NCBI RefSeq assembly: GCF_014637795.1
Contig: NZ_BMFD01000005.1
Coordinates: forward strand, 186,001-250,000
DNA from: Belliella aquatica
Lineage (GTDB): Bacteria > Bacteroidota > Bacteroidia > Cytophagales > Cyclobacteriaceae
Reading direction: 5' to 3'
Length of the DNA stretch: 64,000 nucleotides
The notes beneath the pieces were generated by a model that saw only the letters and a list, made by a program, of their open reading frames with translations, had not been told where the DNA came from and ran no database searches. Both the position numbers and the translations under genes were made by a program. Shown here piece after piece: positions 7,448 through 18,300 of the stretch; the first letter of the stretch is position 1, and the number at the start of each line of letters is the position of its first letter.

Positions 7448-8002
7448 TTATTTTTGACTTTTCTCCTTTTTGATAGCCTTAGGATTGTACCAAAGAATCA
7501 GACCCGTAACACAAAGAAAGATTAAAAAAACTGAGGTTATGGTAGAATAAATGTGTTTAACTCCACCATCTCTGCCGACAATAAAATCTAAAATGCTCCC
7601 ATCGTGAATTTTCTCAATTAGATCCGAATTGCGTTGACTAACGGAAAGAATGGCGCCAGAATAGCCATCTACTTGAATTTCTGTAAAATGCCTCTTAAAA
7701 ACTACCTTAGCAATCCCCTTTTCAGGACGAATGTCTACTCTATCGATTTCGCTGCTTTTCCCCACGCTGTCTTTCATATGAAGAATCGCTGAGTCTATGA
7801 TTTGTTCCACAGGAACCCAATTGGATGCTACCTCCACTCTACTATTTTGCGTTTTAGGAATGAGGCGCATCTCTTTTTTCCAAGCTAGCATGATAGCTGT
7901 AACAGAAACTAAAATCAAAAAAATAGCAACAGGAACACCAATCCACTTGTGGATCCTCCTCGATATTCTTGTTTGATTGACTAGTTTAGGGATTTTGGAC
8001 AT
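7448..8002 (-). CDS. PepSY-associated transmembrane protein
   Basis: A 184-residue membrane protein. An N-terminal RRIHKWIG segment leads into TM1 (about residues 22-41). A periplasmic domain of about 100 residues has the PepSY-type fold (VDIRPEKGIAKVVF, then VDGYSGAILSV), and TM2 follows (about 152-170). This is the short form of the family; larger relatives have four TM segments and are tied to iron uptake or reductase functions. It has no recognisable partner here, being between the Na/Pi cotransporter and HMG-CoA lyase genes, so its function is open. Confidence 0.8.
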   Translation of the reverse strand: MSKIPKLVNQTRISRRIHKWIGVPVAIFLILVSVTAIMLAWKKEMRLIPKTQNSRVEVASNWVPVEQIIDSAILHMKDSVGKSSEIDRVDIRPEKGIAKVVFKRHFTEIQVDGYSGAILSVSQRNSDLIEKIHDGSILDFIVGRDGGVKHIYSTITSVFLIFLCVTGLILWYNPKAIKKEKSQK

Positions 8003-8084
8003 AAAGATAACCTTTCTTCAAAGGTACAAGAAGCAGCTTCCTTTTCACAAAACATTCATACCAACGGTGATATTAGATTCTCAA

Positions 8085-8933
8085 TCAAGCGAAAACAACA
8101 TTAGCCATCTTCATCGCTTCATTGAATTCAGTCATATTGAGGCCTGTTTGCTGACCACATTTTTCCAAAACCTTAATCATTGATTCTGTGGCTACATTTC
8201 CCACCAAATCATCCTTTGCCATTGGGCATCCACCATAACCTTTTAGTGCACCATCAAACCTTTGACAGCCCGCTCGCATGGCAGCCTTGATTTTTGACTC
8301 TAAATCTTCTGGCCTAGTATGCAAGTGCGCACCAAATTCAATTTTTGGATATGCCTGAATATTTACCTCAAAAAGTTCTGTAATCAATTCCGGACTCGCT
8401 GTCCCGACAGTATCGGAAAAAGATATAATCTTCACCCCAAGCTCGTCTAGCTGCTTGACAAATCCCGCTATCAAATCAGGTGAAAAGGGATCGCCGTACG
8501 GATTCCCAAAGCCCATACTCAGATATGTTACCAAGACCTTTCCTTTTACTTCTGCAAGGTTCTGTATTTCCTCTACGGTCTGTAGGGCTTCTTTTATGGA
8601 TTTATTTGTATTGCGTTGTTGGAAAGTTTCAGATACTGAGAGAGGAAAACCTAGATAATCAATTTCTTGAAAATGTAGTGCATCTTCCGCACCACGGGTG
8701 TTGGCTACGATTGCAAGTAACTTCGACTTACTGTCAAAAAGGTCTAAAAGGTCAAGGACTTCTGCTGTATCTCGCATTTGAGGAATGGCCTTAGGACTTA
8801 CAAAACTCCCAAAATCTATGGTATCAAACCCAACTTGAAGCAATTGATTGATATAAGCTGCCTTAATCGCTGTATCGATAAATTGCGGGAGACCTTGCAT
8901 CGCATCCCTTGGACATTCTATCAGTTTTATCAT
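8085..8933 (-). CDS. Hydroxymethylglutaryl-CoA lyase
   Basis: Cleaves HMG-CoA to acetoacetate and acetyl-CoA, the last step of leucine degradation and ketone-body formation. The protein is a DRE-TIM-type barrel. ECPRDAMQG at the N terminus is the metal- and substrate-binding segment, HLHTR supplies metal His ligands, and GGCPMAKDDLVGN carries the catalytic Cys. I place the start at the ATG ending at 8933 (IKLIECPRD follows at once, as in the family) rather than 31 codons upstream; the extra residues look non-homologous. It is the last gene of the SAM-riboswitch metH-metF operon, 99 bp behind metF. Its acetoacetate product would feed the 3-oxoacid CoA-transferase encoded at 49.8-51.3 kb. Confidence 0.88.
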   Translation of the reverse strand: MIKLIECPRDAMQGLPQFIDTAIKAAYINQLLQVGFDTIDFGSFVSPKAIPQMRDTAEVLDLLDLFDSKSKLLAIVANTRGAEDALHFQEIDYLGFPLSVSETFQQRNTNKSIKEALQTVEEIQNLAEVKGKVLVTYLSMGFGNPYGDPFSPDLIAGFVKQLDELGVKIISFSDTVGTASPELITELFEVNIQAYPKIEFGAHLHTRPEDLESKIKAAMRAGCQRFDGALKGYGGCPMAKDDLVGNVATESMIKVLEKCGQQTGLNMTEFNEAMKMANVVFA

Positions 8934-9032
8934 GCCTTGAAGATAGACCTGCGGACTTGGAGACACAAGTTTTTTGAAGGAAAAAGCAGAGGAAAAAATC
9001 CTTTGAGTGCAATTAGTTGCACTCAAAAGTTT

Positions 9033-9986
9033 CTAAAATACTTCTTTAGCAATTTTATATGTAGCATCAGCCTTACTCATCGTGTAATAATGCAAACAAG
9101 GAGTACCTGCCTCAATCAACTCTTTACTTTGTTGAATGGCCCATTCTATGCCAACTTCCTTCACGTCTGCATTGGTTTTGCATTTCTCCAATTCATCCAT
9201 CAAGGCATCAGGAAGATCAAGGAAAAATGTTCTTGGAAGCATAGAAATTTGTCCTAAAGTAGTAATAGGCTTCAGTCCAGGGATGATCGGTACTGTAATC
9301 CCTATTTCTCTTACTTTTTTTACAAATTCGAAATACTTTTCATTGTCAAAAAACATCTGTGTGACGATATATTCTGCTCCAGCATCTACCTTTTCTTTGA
9401 GGTGTTTGAGGTCAAATTTTAAACTTGGAGCCTCAAAATGCTTTTCAGGATATCCAGCTACTCCCACACAGAAATCCGTCTGAAAGCCTGTTTCTGTCTC
9501 CTCATGCAAGTATCTACCATGATTCATCCCCACAATTTGTGTGACAAGGTCTTTGGTATAAGTATGTCCGTCTGGCTCAGGGACAAATTTATTCTCACTT
9601 TTTGGCGCATCTCCTCTGAGTGCCAATACATTTTGGACCCCTATGAAATTCAGGTCAATCAGCGCATTTTCGGTTTCCTCTTTGGTAAAACCTCCGCAAA
9701 GTAAATGGGGTACTGCTGCTACTTTAAACCTATTCATGATCGCCGCACAAATCCCAACAGTTCCCGGACGTTTTTTAGTACTCACTTTTTCAAGAAGACC
9801 ATTTGGATGCTTTTTATAAATAAACTCTTCCCTGTGATAGGTTACATCTACGAATGGTGGATTGAATTCCATCAAGGGTTCGATTCCTTCACAGAGGTCT
9901 TTAAGGCTTTGTCCTTTTAATGGAGGAAGAATTTCAAAAGAAAAAAGAGTTTTCTCCGCTGATGATATATATTGGGTAATTTTCAT
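9033..9986 (-). CDS. metF: 5,10-methylenetetrahydrofolate reductase
   Basis: Reduces methylene-THF to methyl-THF, the methyl donor for methionine synthase. The 317-residue protein has the MTHFR barrel: SFEILPP at the N terminus with the catalytic Glu, then VTYHREE. The FAD-site segments are LALRGDAP and the YIVTQMFFDN motif, and IPGLKPI follows. The length fits the bacterial flavoprotein without the eukaryotic regulatory tail. The gene starts 2 bp after the metH C-terminal gene, so the two are almost certainly translated from one mRNA under the SAM-I riboswitch at 13794-13894. Confidence 0.96.
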   Translation of the reverse strand: MKITQYISSAEKTLFSFEILPPLKGQSLKDLCEGIEPLMEFNPPFVDVTYHREEFIYKKHPNGLLEKVSTKKRPGTVGICAAIMNRFKVAAVPHLLCGGFTKEETENALIDLNFIGVQNVLALRGDAPKSENKFVPEPDGHTYTKDLVTQIVGMNHGRYLHEETETGFQTDFCVGVAGYPEKHFEAPSLKFDLKHLKEKVDAGAEYIVTQMFFDNEKYFEFVKKVREIGITVPIIPGLKPITTLGQISMLPRTFFLDLPDALMDELEKCKTNADVKEVGIEWAIQQSKELIEAGTPCLHYYTMSKADATYKIAKEVF

Positions 9987-9988
9987 AT

Positions 9989-12685
9989 TTAAGATTCTTG
10001 AACATTAAATGATGGGGTATAAGCTAAATTCGGTGAAAGCCATTTCTCTGCCTGTGCTAAGCTTACTCCTTTTCTTCTTGCATAATCTTTGACTTGATCC
10101 TCACCTATTTTTCCAAGTCCAAAATACTTGCTTTCTGGATGACCAAAATAAAAACCACTCACTGAAGAAGTCGGATACATGGCATAACTATCTGTGAGCG
10201 TAATACCGATATTTTTTTCCACCTCAAGGAGATCAAATAAGGTTCTTTTCTCAGAATGCTCTGGACAAGCTGGATAGCCTGGTGCTGGGCGAATACCTGC
10301 ATATGATTCTTTGATCAAAGCATCATTATCCAAGCTTTCCTCCTTAGCATATCCCCAAATCTCCTTTCTTACCAATTCATGTAAATACTCGGCACCTGCT
10401 TCTGCCAATCGATCTGCCAAAGACTTGAGCATAATATCATTATAATCATCTCCGTTTTCCTGAAACTCCTTCAGTTTTGCTTCTATCCCCCAGCCTGCTG
10501 TCACAGCAAAGCCACCGAGATAATCTGTCTTTTGTGGATGAATATAATCGGCCAAGGAACGATTAGGAACTCCTTTGCCTTTTTTGCCTTGTTGTCTCAA
10601 ACAATGGAAACTATATCCCTGATCTGGCAAAACCAAATCATCCTCAAGGCGCTCAACAGGGAATAAACCAACCACTGCTTTGGCCTGAAGCCATTGCTCT
10701 TCAATAATCTTATCCAACATTTCATTGGCTTCCTTGAATAGCCGCTGAGCTTCTTTACCCACAACTTCATCTTGGAGGATCTTAGGATATTTTCCCGAAA
10801 GCATCCATGTACTAAAGAAAGGTGTCCAATCGATGTACTTTCTTAAAATACCTAGATCTAAATGCTCCAATGTTATATTTCCGAGTTTTGCAGGCACCAC
10901 AGGAGTATAATGTTCCCAATCTATAAAAACTGGGTTTGCCTTGGCTTCTTCATAAGTTGCCATTTGCTTCACTTGTTGCTTAGCCTCGTGCTCAATTCTA
11001 AGCTGTCTGTAGGTTTCTTTGATTTGCTTGTGATAGCTTTCCTTCGTTTCCTCAGAAATGGATTCTCCAGCAATAGGAACTGACTTCGATGCATCAGTCA
11101 CATGGATTACTGTACCCGAATAAACAGGATCAATTTTCACTGCTGTGTGAATTCTTGAGGTCGTTGCTCCACCGATAAGCAATGGAATTTGTAAACCTTG
11201 CTTTTCCATTTCGGATGCCACATTTACCATTTCATCCAATGATGGTGTAATCAAGCCACTCAGACCGATGATGTCCACCTTATTTCTAATCGCTTCGTCT
11301 ATGATTTTTTGTGCATCCACCATCACTCCCAAGTCGATAATTTGGTAGCTATTGCAGGCAAGGACAACACCTACTATATTTTTCCCGATATCGTGAACAT
11401 CTCCTTTTACAGTAGCCAAAAGGATTTTCTTAATGCTGCTTTGTTCTTCGTTGTAATCTAAATCACCTATCTGAGGCATAAATGGCTCCAAGTAAGCTAC
11501 TGCCTTTTTCATCACTCGAGCAGACTTCACCACCTGAGGAAGGAACATTTTCCCTTCGCCAAAAAGATCACCAACCACATTCATTCCATCCATCAATGGG
11601 CCTTCAATCACCTTGAGTGGATTTTTCAACTCAATTCTAGCTGCCTCGGTATCATCTATGATGTGGTCAATGATTCCTTTAACCAAGGCATGTTCGATTC
11701 TCTTAGATACAGGCTCGTCTCTCCAGGCCTCGGCAGCTACTTCTTTTTTATCAGAAGCTTTGACGGTCTCGGCAAAATTAAGGAGTGTCTCTGTAGCTTC
11801 TTCATTTCTATCAAAAAGCACATCCTCCACTTTTTCAAGAAGGTCTTTCGGGATATCATCATAAATCTCCAACATCGTTGGATTGACGATTCCCATATCC
11901 ATACCGTGACGAATTGCATGATAAAGAAAAGAAGCATGCATCGCTTCTCTCACAGGATCATTTCCTCTAAAAGAAAAACTCACATTACTTACACCTCCAC
12001 TGACTTTGGCTCCAGGTAGATTTTGCTTGATCCATTGGGTGGCGTGGAAAAAGTCAATAGCATTTTTTCGATGTTCGTCCATTCCTGTAGCCACAGGAAA
12101 AATATTCGGATCAAAAATAATATCCTCAGGATTGAATTTAACTAGGTCGACAAGGACATCATAACTCCGCTTGCAGATATCAATTCTTCTTTGATAAGTG
12201 TCTGCTTGTCCATCTTCATCAAATGCCATGACAACCACAGCAGCACCAAACTTTTTGATAGTTTTGGCTTGCTGAATAAATTCCTGTTCCCCATTTTTTA
12301 AACTGATAGAGTTAACAATTCCTTTTCCTTGGATACACTTTAGACCAGCCAAGATGATTTCCCAACGGCTGCTATCAATCATAATCGGAATACGACTGAT
12401 TTCTGGTTCCGAAGCTATTAGATTGAGAAATTTCTGCATAGCAGCTACACCATCAAGCATCCCCTCGTCCATGCAGACATCCAACACCTGTGCACCACCT
12501 CTCACTTGATCCAGTGCCACCTCCAAAGCTTCATCGTATTGCCCATTTAAGATCAACCGAGCAAATTTCTTCGACCCTGTGACATTGGTTCTCTCTCCAA
12601 TATTGACGAAGTTGATTTCAGGAGTAAAAACCAAAGGCTCCAACCCTGAAAGCTTCATCACTCCTCTATTTTTAATCTTAGTCAT
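9989..12685 (-). CDS. metH: Methionine synthase, folate/B12/activation part (split MetH)
   Basis: Transfers the methyl group of methyl-THF through cobalamin. The 898 residues hold, in order, a pterin-binding domain (about 15-270; [14 protein letters not shown]), a helical cap (about 300-400) and the B12-binding Rossmann domain. In the latter, [12 protein letters not shown] carries the cobalt-ligand His, with SGLI and GGATTS further on. The C-terminal AdoMet activation domain has the [15 protein letters not shown] motif and [14 protein letters not shown]. The homocysteine-binding module is missing and is encoded by the preceding gene, whose 3' end overlaps this one by 8 bp. This split is known in Bacteroidetes, so I read it as functional rather than broken. 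Confidence 0.95.
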   Translation of the reverse strand: MTKIKNRGVMKLSGLEPLVFTPEINFVNIGERTNVTGSKKFARLILNGQYDEALEVALDQVRGGAQVLDVCMDEGMLDGVAAMQKFLNLIASEPEISRIPIMIDSSRWEIILAGLKCIQGKGIVNSISLKNGEQEFIQQAKTIKKFGAAVVVMAFDEDGQADTYQRRIDICKRSYDVLVDLVKFNPEDIIFDPNIFPVATGMDEHRKNAIDFFHATQWIKQNLPGAKVSGGVSNVSFSFRGNDPVREAMHASFLYHAIRHGMDMGIVNPTMLEIYDDIPKDLLEKVEDVLFDRNEEATETLLNFAETVKASDKKEVAAEAWRDEPVSKRIEHALVKGIIDHIIDDTEAARIELKNPLKVIEGPLMDGMNVVGDLFGEGKMFLPQVVKSARVMKKAVAYLEPFMPQIGDLDYNEEQSSIKKILLATVKGDVHDIGKNIVGVVLACNSYQIIDLGVMVDAQKIIDEAIRNKVDIIGLSGLITPSLDEMVNVASEMEKQGLQIPLLIGGATTSRIHTAVKIDPVYSGTVIHVTDASKSVPIAGESISEETKESYHKQIKETYRQLRIEHEAKQQVKQMATYEEAKANPVFIDWEHYTPVVPAKLGNITLEHLDLGILRKYIDWTPFFSTWMLSGKYPKILQDEVVGKEAQRLFKEANEMLDKIIEEQWLQAKAVVGLFPVERLEDDLVLPDQGYSFHCLRQQGKKGKGVPNRSLADYIHPQKTDYLGGFAVTAGWGIEAKLKEFQENGDDYNDIMLKSLADRLAEAGAEYLHELVRKEIWGYAKEESLDNDALIKESYAGIRPAPGYPACPEHSEKRTLFDLLEVEKNIGITLTDSYAMYPTSSVSGFYFGHPESKYFGLGKIGEDQVKDYARRKGVSLAQAEKWLSPNLAYTPSFNVQES

Positions 12686-13721
12686 CTGATTCGTTTACAA
12701 ATTCTAATTTTCTTGGACTGTATTTAGCAGCAGTTTTAGCTAAAGCTGCAATATGGTCTGGCGTAGTACCGCAGCAACCTCCCAAAATATTTATCAATCC
12801 ATCCTTGAGAAATTCCTCAACTTGATTTGACATCTCTTCTGAATCCTGATCATACTGACCGAATTCATTGGGCAAACCAGCATTTGGATATGCACTGATA
12901 TTGAAAGGTGCGTTTTCAGAAAGCACTTTCAGGTAAGGTCTAAGTTCCTTTGCCCCCAAAGCGCAGTTAAGTCCTACGCTGAACAGTGGAATATGAGAAA
13001 CAGAAATCAAAAATGCTTCTGTGGTCTGTCCAGAAAGTGTTCTGCCTGAAGCATCTGTAATGGTGCCTGAAATCATAACAGGAATACCACCTTCTTGCGG
13101 GTCTAGTGGCAAACTTCTTTCTTCAAATACTTCTTGAATGGCATAAATCGCTGCTTTTGCATTGAGTGTATCAAAGATAGTTTCGACCAAAATGATATCT
13201 GAACCCCCATCTAATAGACCTTCCACTTGTTGTTTGTAAGCGAGTGCTAGATCGTCAAAAGAAACTGCTCTATATCCAGGATCATTGACATCTGGTGAAA
13301 TAGAGGCTGTTCTATTTGTAGGTCCAACTGCTCCAGCAACAAATCTAGGTTTGTCTGGAGTTTTTTGAGAATATTCTAAAGCTACTTCTTTGGCAATTTT
13401 CGCTGACTCGAAATTGATCTGATAGGCAAGTCGCTCTAATCCATAATCTGCTTGAGCGATTGTGGTTCCACTAAAAGTATTGGTCTCTATGATGTCAGCA
13501 CCCACTTCCAAATAGGCTGCATGAATTGCTTTGATAATATCAGGTCGGCTCAGAGACAATAAATCATTATTACCTTTGAGCGGCTTGGGATGATTTTTTA
13601 GCTCTGTAGTTCTGAAATCTTCCTCAGAAAGCTTGTAACGCTGAATCATGGTTCCCATGGCACCATCAAGGATCAAGATTCGTTTTTTTGATTGGGTGAG
13701 AAGTAACTCGGTTCTATTCAT
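12678..13721 (-). CDS. Homocysteine S-methyltransferase domain protein (MetH N-terminal half)
   Basis: A 347-residue single-domain protein corresponding to the first module of MetH, the zinc-dependent homocysteine-binding barrel. [11 protein letters not shown] opens the barrel. The zinc site is formed by the Cys in VGLNCALG and the Cys pair in [11 protein letters not shown], which is intact. It is the first gene of the operon and overlaps the partner gene by 8 bp, suggesting coupled translation and 1:1 supply of both halves. It starts 72 bp downstream of the SAM-I riboswitch. Confidence 0.94.
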   Translation of the reverse strand: MNRTELLLTQSKKRILILDGAMGTMIQRYKLSEEDFRTTELKNHPKPLKGNNDLLSLSRPDIIKAIHAAYLEVGADIIETNTFSGTTIAQADYGLERLAYQINFESAKIAKEVALEYSQKTPDKPRFVAGAVGPTNRTASISPDVNDPGYRAVSFDDLALAYKQQVEGLLDGGSDIILVETIFDTLNAKAAIYAIQEVFEERSLPLDPQEGGIPVMISGTITDASGRTLSGQTTEAFLISVSHIPLFSVGLNCALGAKELRPYLKVLSENAPFNISAYPNAGLPNEFGQYDQDSEEMSNQVEEFLKDGLINILGGCCGTTPDHIAALAKTAAKYSPRKLEFVNESDD

Positions 13722-13767
13722 ATTGCTCAGTATCTATTCAAAAGCTTATGCGAGCAAGAACCGGAAG

Positions 13768-13790
13768 AAAAAAGATTGTTAATCTAATCT
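13768..13790 (-). terminator. Possible riboswitch-controlled terminator
   Basis: On the minus strand, AGATTAGATTAACAATCT is followed by six T. It can form a short AU-rich hairpin (AGATT/AATCT) directly after the SAM aptamer. The stem is weak, so the control mechanism (transcriptional or translational) is uncertain. Confidence 0.4.
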
Positions 13791-13793
13791 ACC

Positions 13794-13894
13794 GCTCATC
13801 TATTTCTGAACTATTTCAGAATGGGAGTTAGCACCTTGTTGATTCAGGTTGCTAAGACGTCGCAGGGCCCTTCCCTCGGTCTTTCTCGATAAGC
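13794..13894 (-). ncRNA. SAM-I (S-box) riboswitch before the metH-metF operon
   Basis: On the minus strand the P1 stem is GCTTATC / GATGAGC (13888-13894 with 13794-13800). Inside it are the conserved S-box blocks GAGGGAAGGGCCCTG, TTAGCAACC and AAGGTGCTAACTCC, followed by a P4 hairpin, TTCTGAA-nt-TTCAGAA. It binds S-adenosylmethionine and would turn the operon off when SAM is plentiful. The first start codon is 72 nt downstream. The surrounding gap (13722-14028) holds nothing else I can identify. Confidence 0.93.
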
Positions 13895-14028
13895 AAGTAC
13901 AAATGTAAGTTCTATAATTTAATTATATCCATATTTTTAAAAATTGTTTACCAATGAACACAATTCAGCAATGAATAGAAGAAATAACATCTTAATCAAT
14001 AATATAATTGGATAGCTACCTAGATTTT

Positions 14029-15333
14029 CTACGGTCTTATCCCAACCGAAAAATGCAGGTATGGATTTGCCATATATTTATACATAGCTGTATCCAATAA
14101 TCTAAATCTGCTCAATGGCGCCTCGTAACCTCCATGGACTCCAAAAACCAAATTAATCCCTCTTTCAGAGCTAAAGGGAACTGAGTACATCATGTAAATT
14201 TCAGGCTTGAGCATCATTCCAGATTTCCTGAGATAACCATCATAATCTGGTTCTTCAAAAAGCATTGGAAAGTCTGGTTTTGAATTGTCTATAAGTGAGT
14301 ATCGTAGATTAGCATAACCGAGACCGGCAACTCCACCAAATTCGAGGTTTTTTCTTTCAAAAAGCTTTCGACCAAGATTACCATAAAGTCTAATACTATT
14401 TAGCGTGTGAGAAACATTTTCTTTTGCCGAACCTTTCAAAGCGACATTGTATATGTCAGCACCATATAGCCACCCTTTACTTTCACCCAATACTTTTACT
14501 CCCCAATTATTTGGTCTGTCTTCAAAGGGTTCAAATCCATTTTCTTCCAAAAGTGTATTGAATTCATCAGGACTTGTGAAATGCAATCCGCTGATCAAGT
14601 GAATACCAAGAGAAGCATCTTTATAAAAAAAGTTATGATCAGGAAGTGAAATCCCAACTCCAGCTCTGATGAAAGCACCGCTCTGTGCATTGTCAAACTG
14701 TATTCCATTTAACTCCCAAGAATTTTCAAAAGGACTAAAAGCATAACCGAATTTGGTCATGATTTCGAGAACTTCTTCACGGCCGGGAATCTCTAGATCA
14801 AAAGAAGCTTGAAATCCGATCTCCGTTAACAAACCAGTAAAATACCGACTCCCTTTATGAATATTTCCGTCTCGTAGCACAAATCCATGTGCGGGACTTT
14901 CCAAAAATTGATTGACTGTTTGAGCTGGATTTTCTCGTAGCATTTGAAAATTCAAAAATCCTGAGCCAACTGACATGTAATGAATAAATTGAAAATTACC
15001 TTCTTCCGTCAAGGAATATCCTACATTGAGTAATACACGTGTGGTTCTATAATCTAAGTCATAACCATTAAAAGTTGACTTTAAGCCCGAGTTTTGGTAC
15101 AATTCAAAACCTAAAACAAAATCATTGTAGCGAGTTTGATAACCCAAACCCAAATTGGAATAACCTTTTCTCATCGGAGTCAGCCCTTTATTTGCCAACA
15201 TTTCATTGAACAAGCGCATATTAGCTCCAGTTCTGCCGTAAGTCGCATAAATAGTAGATCTATTTGCTTTGTTGCTTTGAGCAAAAGAAAAACTAGAAGA
15301 AAAAACAAGAAATAGAAGAAGAGCGATTCTCAT
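14029..15333 (-). CDS. Exported hypothetical protein, predicted outer-membrane barrel
   Basis: I do not recognise the family. Starting at the ATG ending at 15333 gives a clean signal peptide (RIALLLFLVFSSSFSFAQ) and a mature protein of about 415 residues. An 18-codon upstream extension to 15387 looks spurious. The sequence alternates polar and aromatic/aliphatic residues in strands rich in Tyr, Phe and Gly (YNDFVLGFELYQNSGLK, LLNVGYSLTEEG, PYLHFSVGIRP at the end), as in outer-membrane beta-barrels. It lies 61 bp behind the multi-PAS histidine kinase gene on the same strand and may be co-transcribed with it. Function unknown. Confidence 0.7.
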   Translation of the reverse strand: MRIALLLFLVFSSSFSFAQSNKANRSTIYATYGRTGANMRLFNEMLANKGLTPMRKGYSNLGLGYQTRYNDFVLGFELYQNSGLKSTFNGYDLDYRTTRVLLNVGYSLTEEGNFQFIHYMSVGSGFLNFQMLRENPAQTVNQFLESPAHGFVLRDGNIHKGSRYFTGLLTEIGFQASFDLEIPGREEVLEIMTKFGYAFSPFENSWELNGIQFDNAQSGAFIRAGVGISLPDHNFFYKDASLGIHLISGLHFTSPDEFNTLLEENGFEPFEDRPNNWGVKVLGESKGWLYGADIYNVALKGSAKENVSHTLNSIRLYGNLGRKLFERKNLEFGGVAGLGYANLRYSLIDNSKPDFPMLFEEPDYDGYLRKSGMMLKPEIYMMYSVPFSSERGINLVFGVHGGYEAPLSRFRLLDTAMYKYMANPYLHFSVGIRP

Positions 15334-15394
15334 AGATAAGTTTTGTGCTGTAAAATTAATTGAAATAACCCAAGTAAAAACGATCAATTATCAT

Positions 15395-18300
15395 TTAAAC
15401 TTGGATGTATTTTATAATTTTCGCATAAAGATTGTCAGGGTTGAATGGTTTGGGAATATAATCATTCATACCCACGGCATCAAGTTGATCTCTGACTTCT
15501 AGCAAGGAAGATGCCGTCAATGCAATTATCGGAAGTGATCGGATTTTTTCATCCTCGTGCGCTCGGATATACGCTCCTACCTCGTATCCATCTTTTTCAG
15601 GCATTTGGAGATCTAGAAGGATAAGATTGAATTCTTGCTTTTCAAGTGCCTCAATGGCTTCGTTGCCATCATTGGCCATCACGACTTCTTTGACACCCCA
15701 CTTATTTAAAAATTTCTTGATCATAATCTGATTGACCAAGTTATCCTCAGCTACCAAAATAGATGCATGAGAAAGATTCTTCTGTGTGTTCACATAATTC
15801 TCCTTACTCTCAATTGTAGCTATTTCTGGTTTATCAAATTCAATTTCAAAGCTAAATATTGTCCCTCCATTAGAAGTTCTATTTACAGCAATCGTCCCAC
15901 CAAATAATTCTACTAATCGCTTTACAATCGCTAATCCTAAACCTGTCCCACCATATTTTCTAGTGGTATCGGTGCTTGCTTGCGTAAAGGCTTCAAAAAT
16001 AGTTACAATTTTATCATCTGGTATTCCAATCCCACTATCCTCAAATTCGAAACGTATTTTTACAGAGTCCTTTTTTTCGTAAACTTTCTTTAAATAAATC
16101 TTGACAAAACCTCGTTCTGTGAATTTTATAGCATTAGAAATTAGATTATTAGCAACTTGCGCCAATCTCACAGGATCGCCTGTCATGATTTTGGGCAACT
16201 CACTATCTAGCTCAAAACTAACATCCAACTTTTTCTCTCTTGCTTGATACGTATATGAATGAATAATTCTGTTGAAGAGCACATCAATATCAAAAGCTAC
16301 TTTTTCTAATTCGATCTTTCCAGAATCAATTTTATTATAGTCTAATATATCATTGATCAATCCAAGAAGATTCTCCGCAGAAAACTGTAAAGTCTTGAGA
16401 TTCTCTAATTGGTCTGGGCGAGGCTCATCTTCTATTAACAAATGCGCCATTCCTATCACCGCATTCATCGGAGTTCTAATCTCATGACTCATGATGGATA
16501 AAAATTGTGACTTAATAGTTGACGCTTGTTCTGCTCGTTCCTTCGCATAGAAGAGCTCTCGCTGCGCTTCTTTTAGCTTGGTAATATCTCTAGCAATCCC
16601 TGTATAATGACGTACATTGCCCAGTTCGTCCCTGATCAATCGACCGTTAGAACTGAATACCTTATACAATCCATTTTTGTGTCTGAGACGATATTCTAAA
16701 TATTGATGATTCTCGAAAACCTCGGATACAGTCTGATTCAGCATTTCTGCAAAAACTAACATATCATCTGGATGTAAAAAATCAGTTAATTTTCTTGAGG
16801 TAACTTCTTGATGCTCGTAACCTAAAAACTGCTTGACATTAGGCGAGACATAAGTCAAATTCAAATCCAAAGAAATCGAAAAGATGATTTCTGTTGATTC
16901 TTCTACTAATGTTCTATACTTTTCTTCATTTGCCCTAAGGTTTTCTTTCGCTTCAAATTCTTCATTGATATCCCTTACGATTCCAAGTGCATATTCTACT
17001 TCACCTTCATATATAATGGGTCTTACAGTCATCTCGTAAACCCTCTTTCTGTAAATTAGAATCTTTTGAACAAACTCCTTATTTTGAAGCGATCTGATGA
17101 CAGCTGGTTTAATTTCATGCAAATTATACCTATGAATCTCCTCAAGCGTTTTCCCCTCAAAGTCTGAAGAGGTCATGCCCCAATTAGCGAAATTGGTCCC
17201 CTCAGCAACGATATATTTTAGATTTTTGTCAATCAAAAATACATTTGTTAATGGAATATTTGCAGCCAAAACACGATAGCGCTTTTGTGAGCGGATCATT
17301 TCCTCCCTACTTAGCTTTTTCTCAGTTATGTCCTGCAAAATCCCTTCGTGAAGGGTAATCTCACCATTGATATCATAAACCTCTTGTGTTTTGTCTTCCA
17401 CCCATCTGTATGTTCCATCAGATTTTCTTAGTCGATACTCTCCCGAAAATGCAGGAATACCTGATTTATTTTGTTTTTCATGATGGTAATTTAAAAGACT
17501 AGCCGCATCATCAGGATGCACAATATCCAAAATACTCTTTCCAGAGTTGATCAAAACATCCGCGTTGTACCCAAACTGCTTGATGTTGTCGGTGATATAA
17601 ATAATTCTAAAATTATCATTTGGGTCTACCGTAAATAATACCGCAGAACTATTTTCTACAATCATCCGAGCTTTTTTGGCCAAAGCTTCCTGCTTGTACT
17701 GCTGAGAGAGATTTCTAATCAAAAATGAATATCCTAGTTTCTCTTCAATTTCATTAGAAAACACCTGAACTGACAATTCGTACGGCTCAATTTTCCCCCT
17801 TGATGTTTTGAGATGAATTTCTTCGCGGTATTCATCTCCCTCCTTTAAGTTTTCGATAACTTTATTGAGATCACTACTATCAGACAATTGGAATTCAAAC
17901 AAATCAGAAATCTTCCCTTCATATTTTTCATCGAGCGATAATTGAACTTCGTTAGAAGCTGCCTTATTCATGTAAATTATCTTGAGATGATTATCCGTCA
18001 CAAACACGGGATCGTTTACTTGAGCTAATATTTGGGACTGGAGCCTCAGATATTTTTCGGCATCTTTTTTATCAGTGATGTCAGTACAATAACCATAAAT
18101 CTGAAAATTCGAAGTCCCTGAAATCGGTCTAACCTGAACACTATAACTGATGAATTTATTCTTATTAGATTCATTTAAACTGAATTCTCCAGAAATCGAG
18201 CTTCCTGAATTGATGGCTTTATTGACTTGCTCAAGTAATTCTCGTCTATCTTTCTTTTCAATCTTATGAAGGAGTTCTGAGATCGTAGCAGAAGATATAA

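Noticed and set aside
9989-13721. Broken metH (frameshift pseudogene)
   Set aside because: The two genes overlap with good start codons, both halves keep all motifs, and the same split is known in Bacteroidetes.
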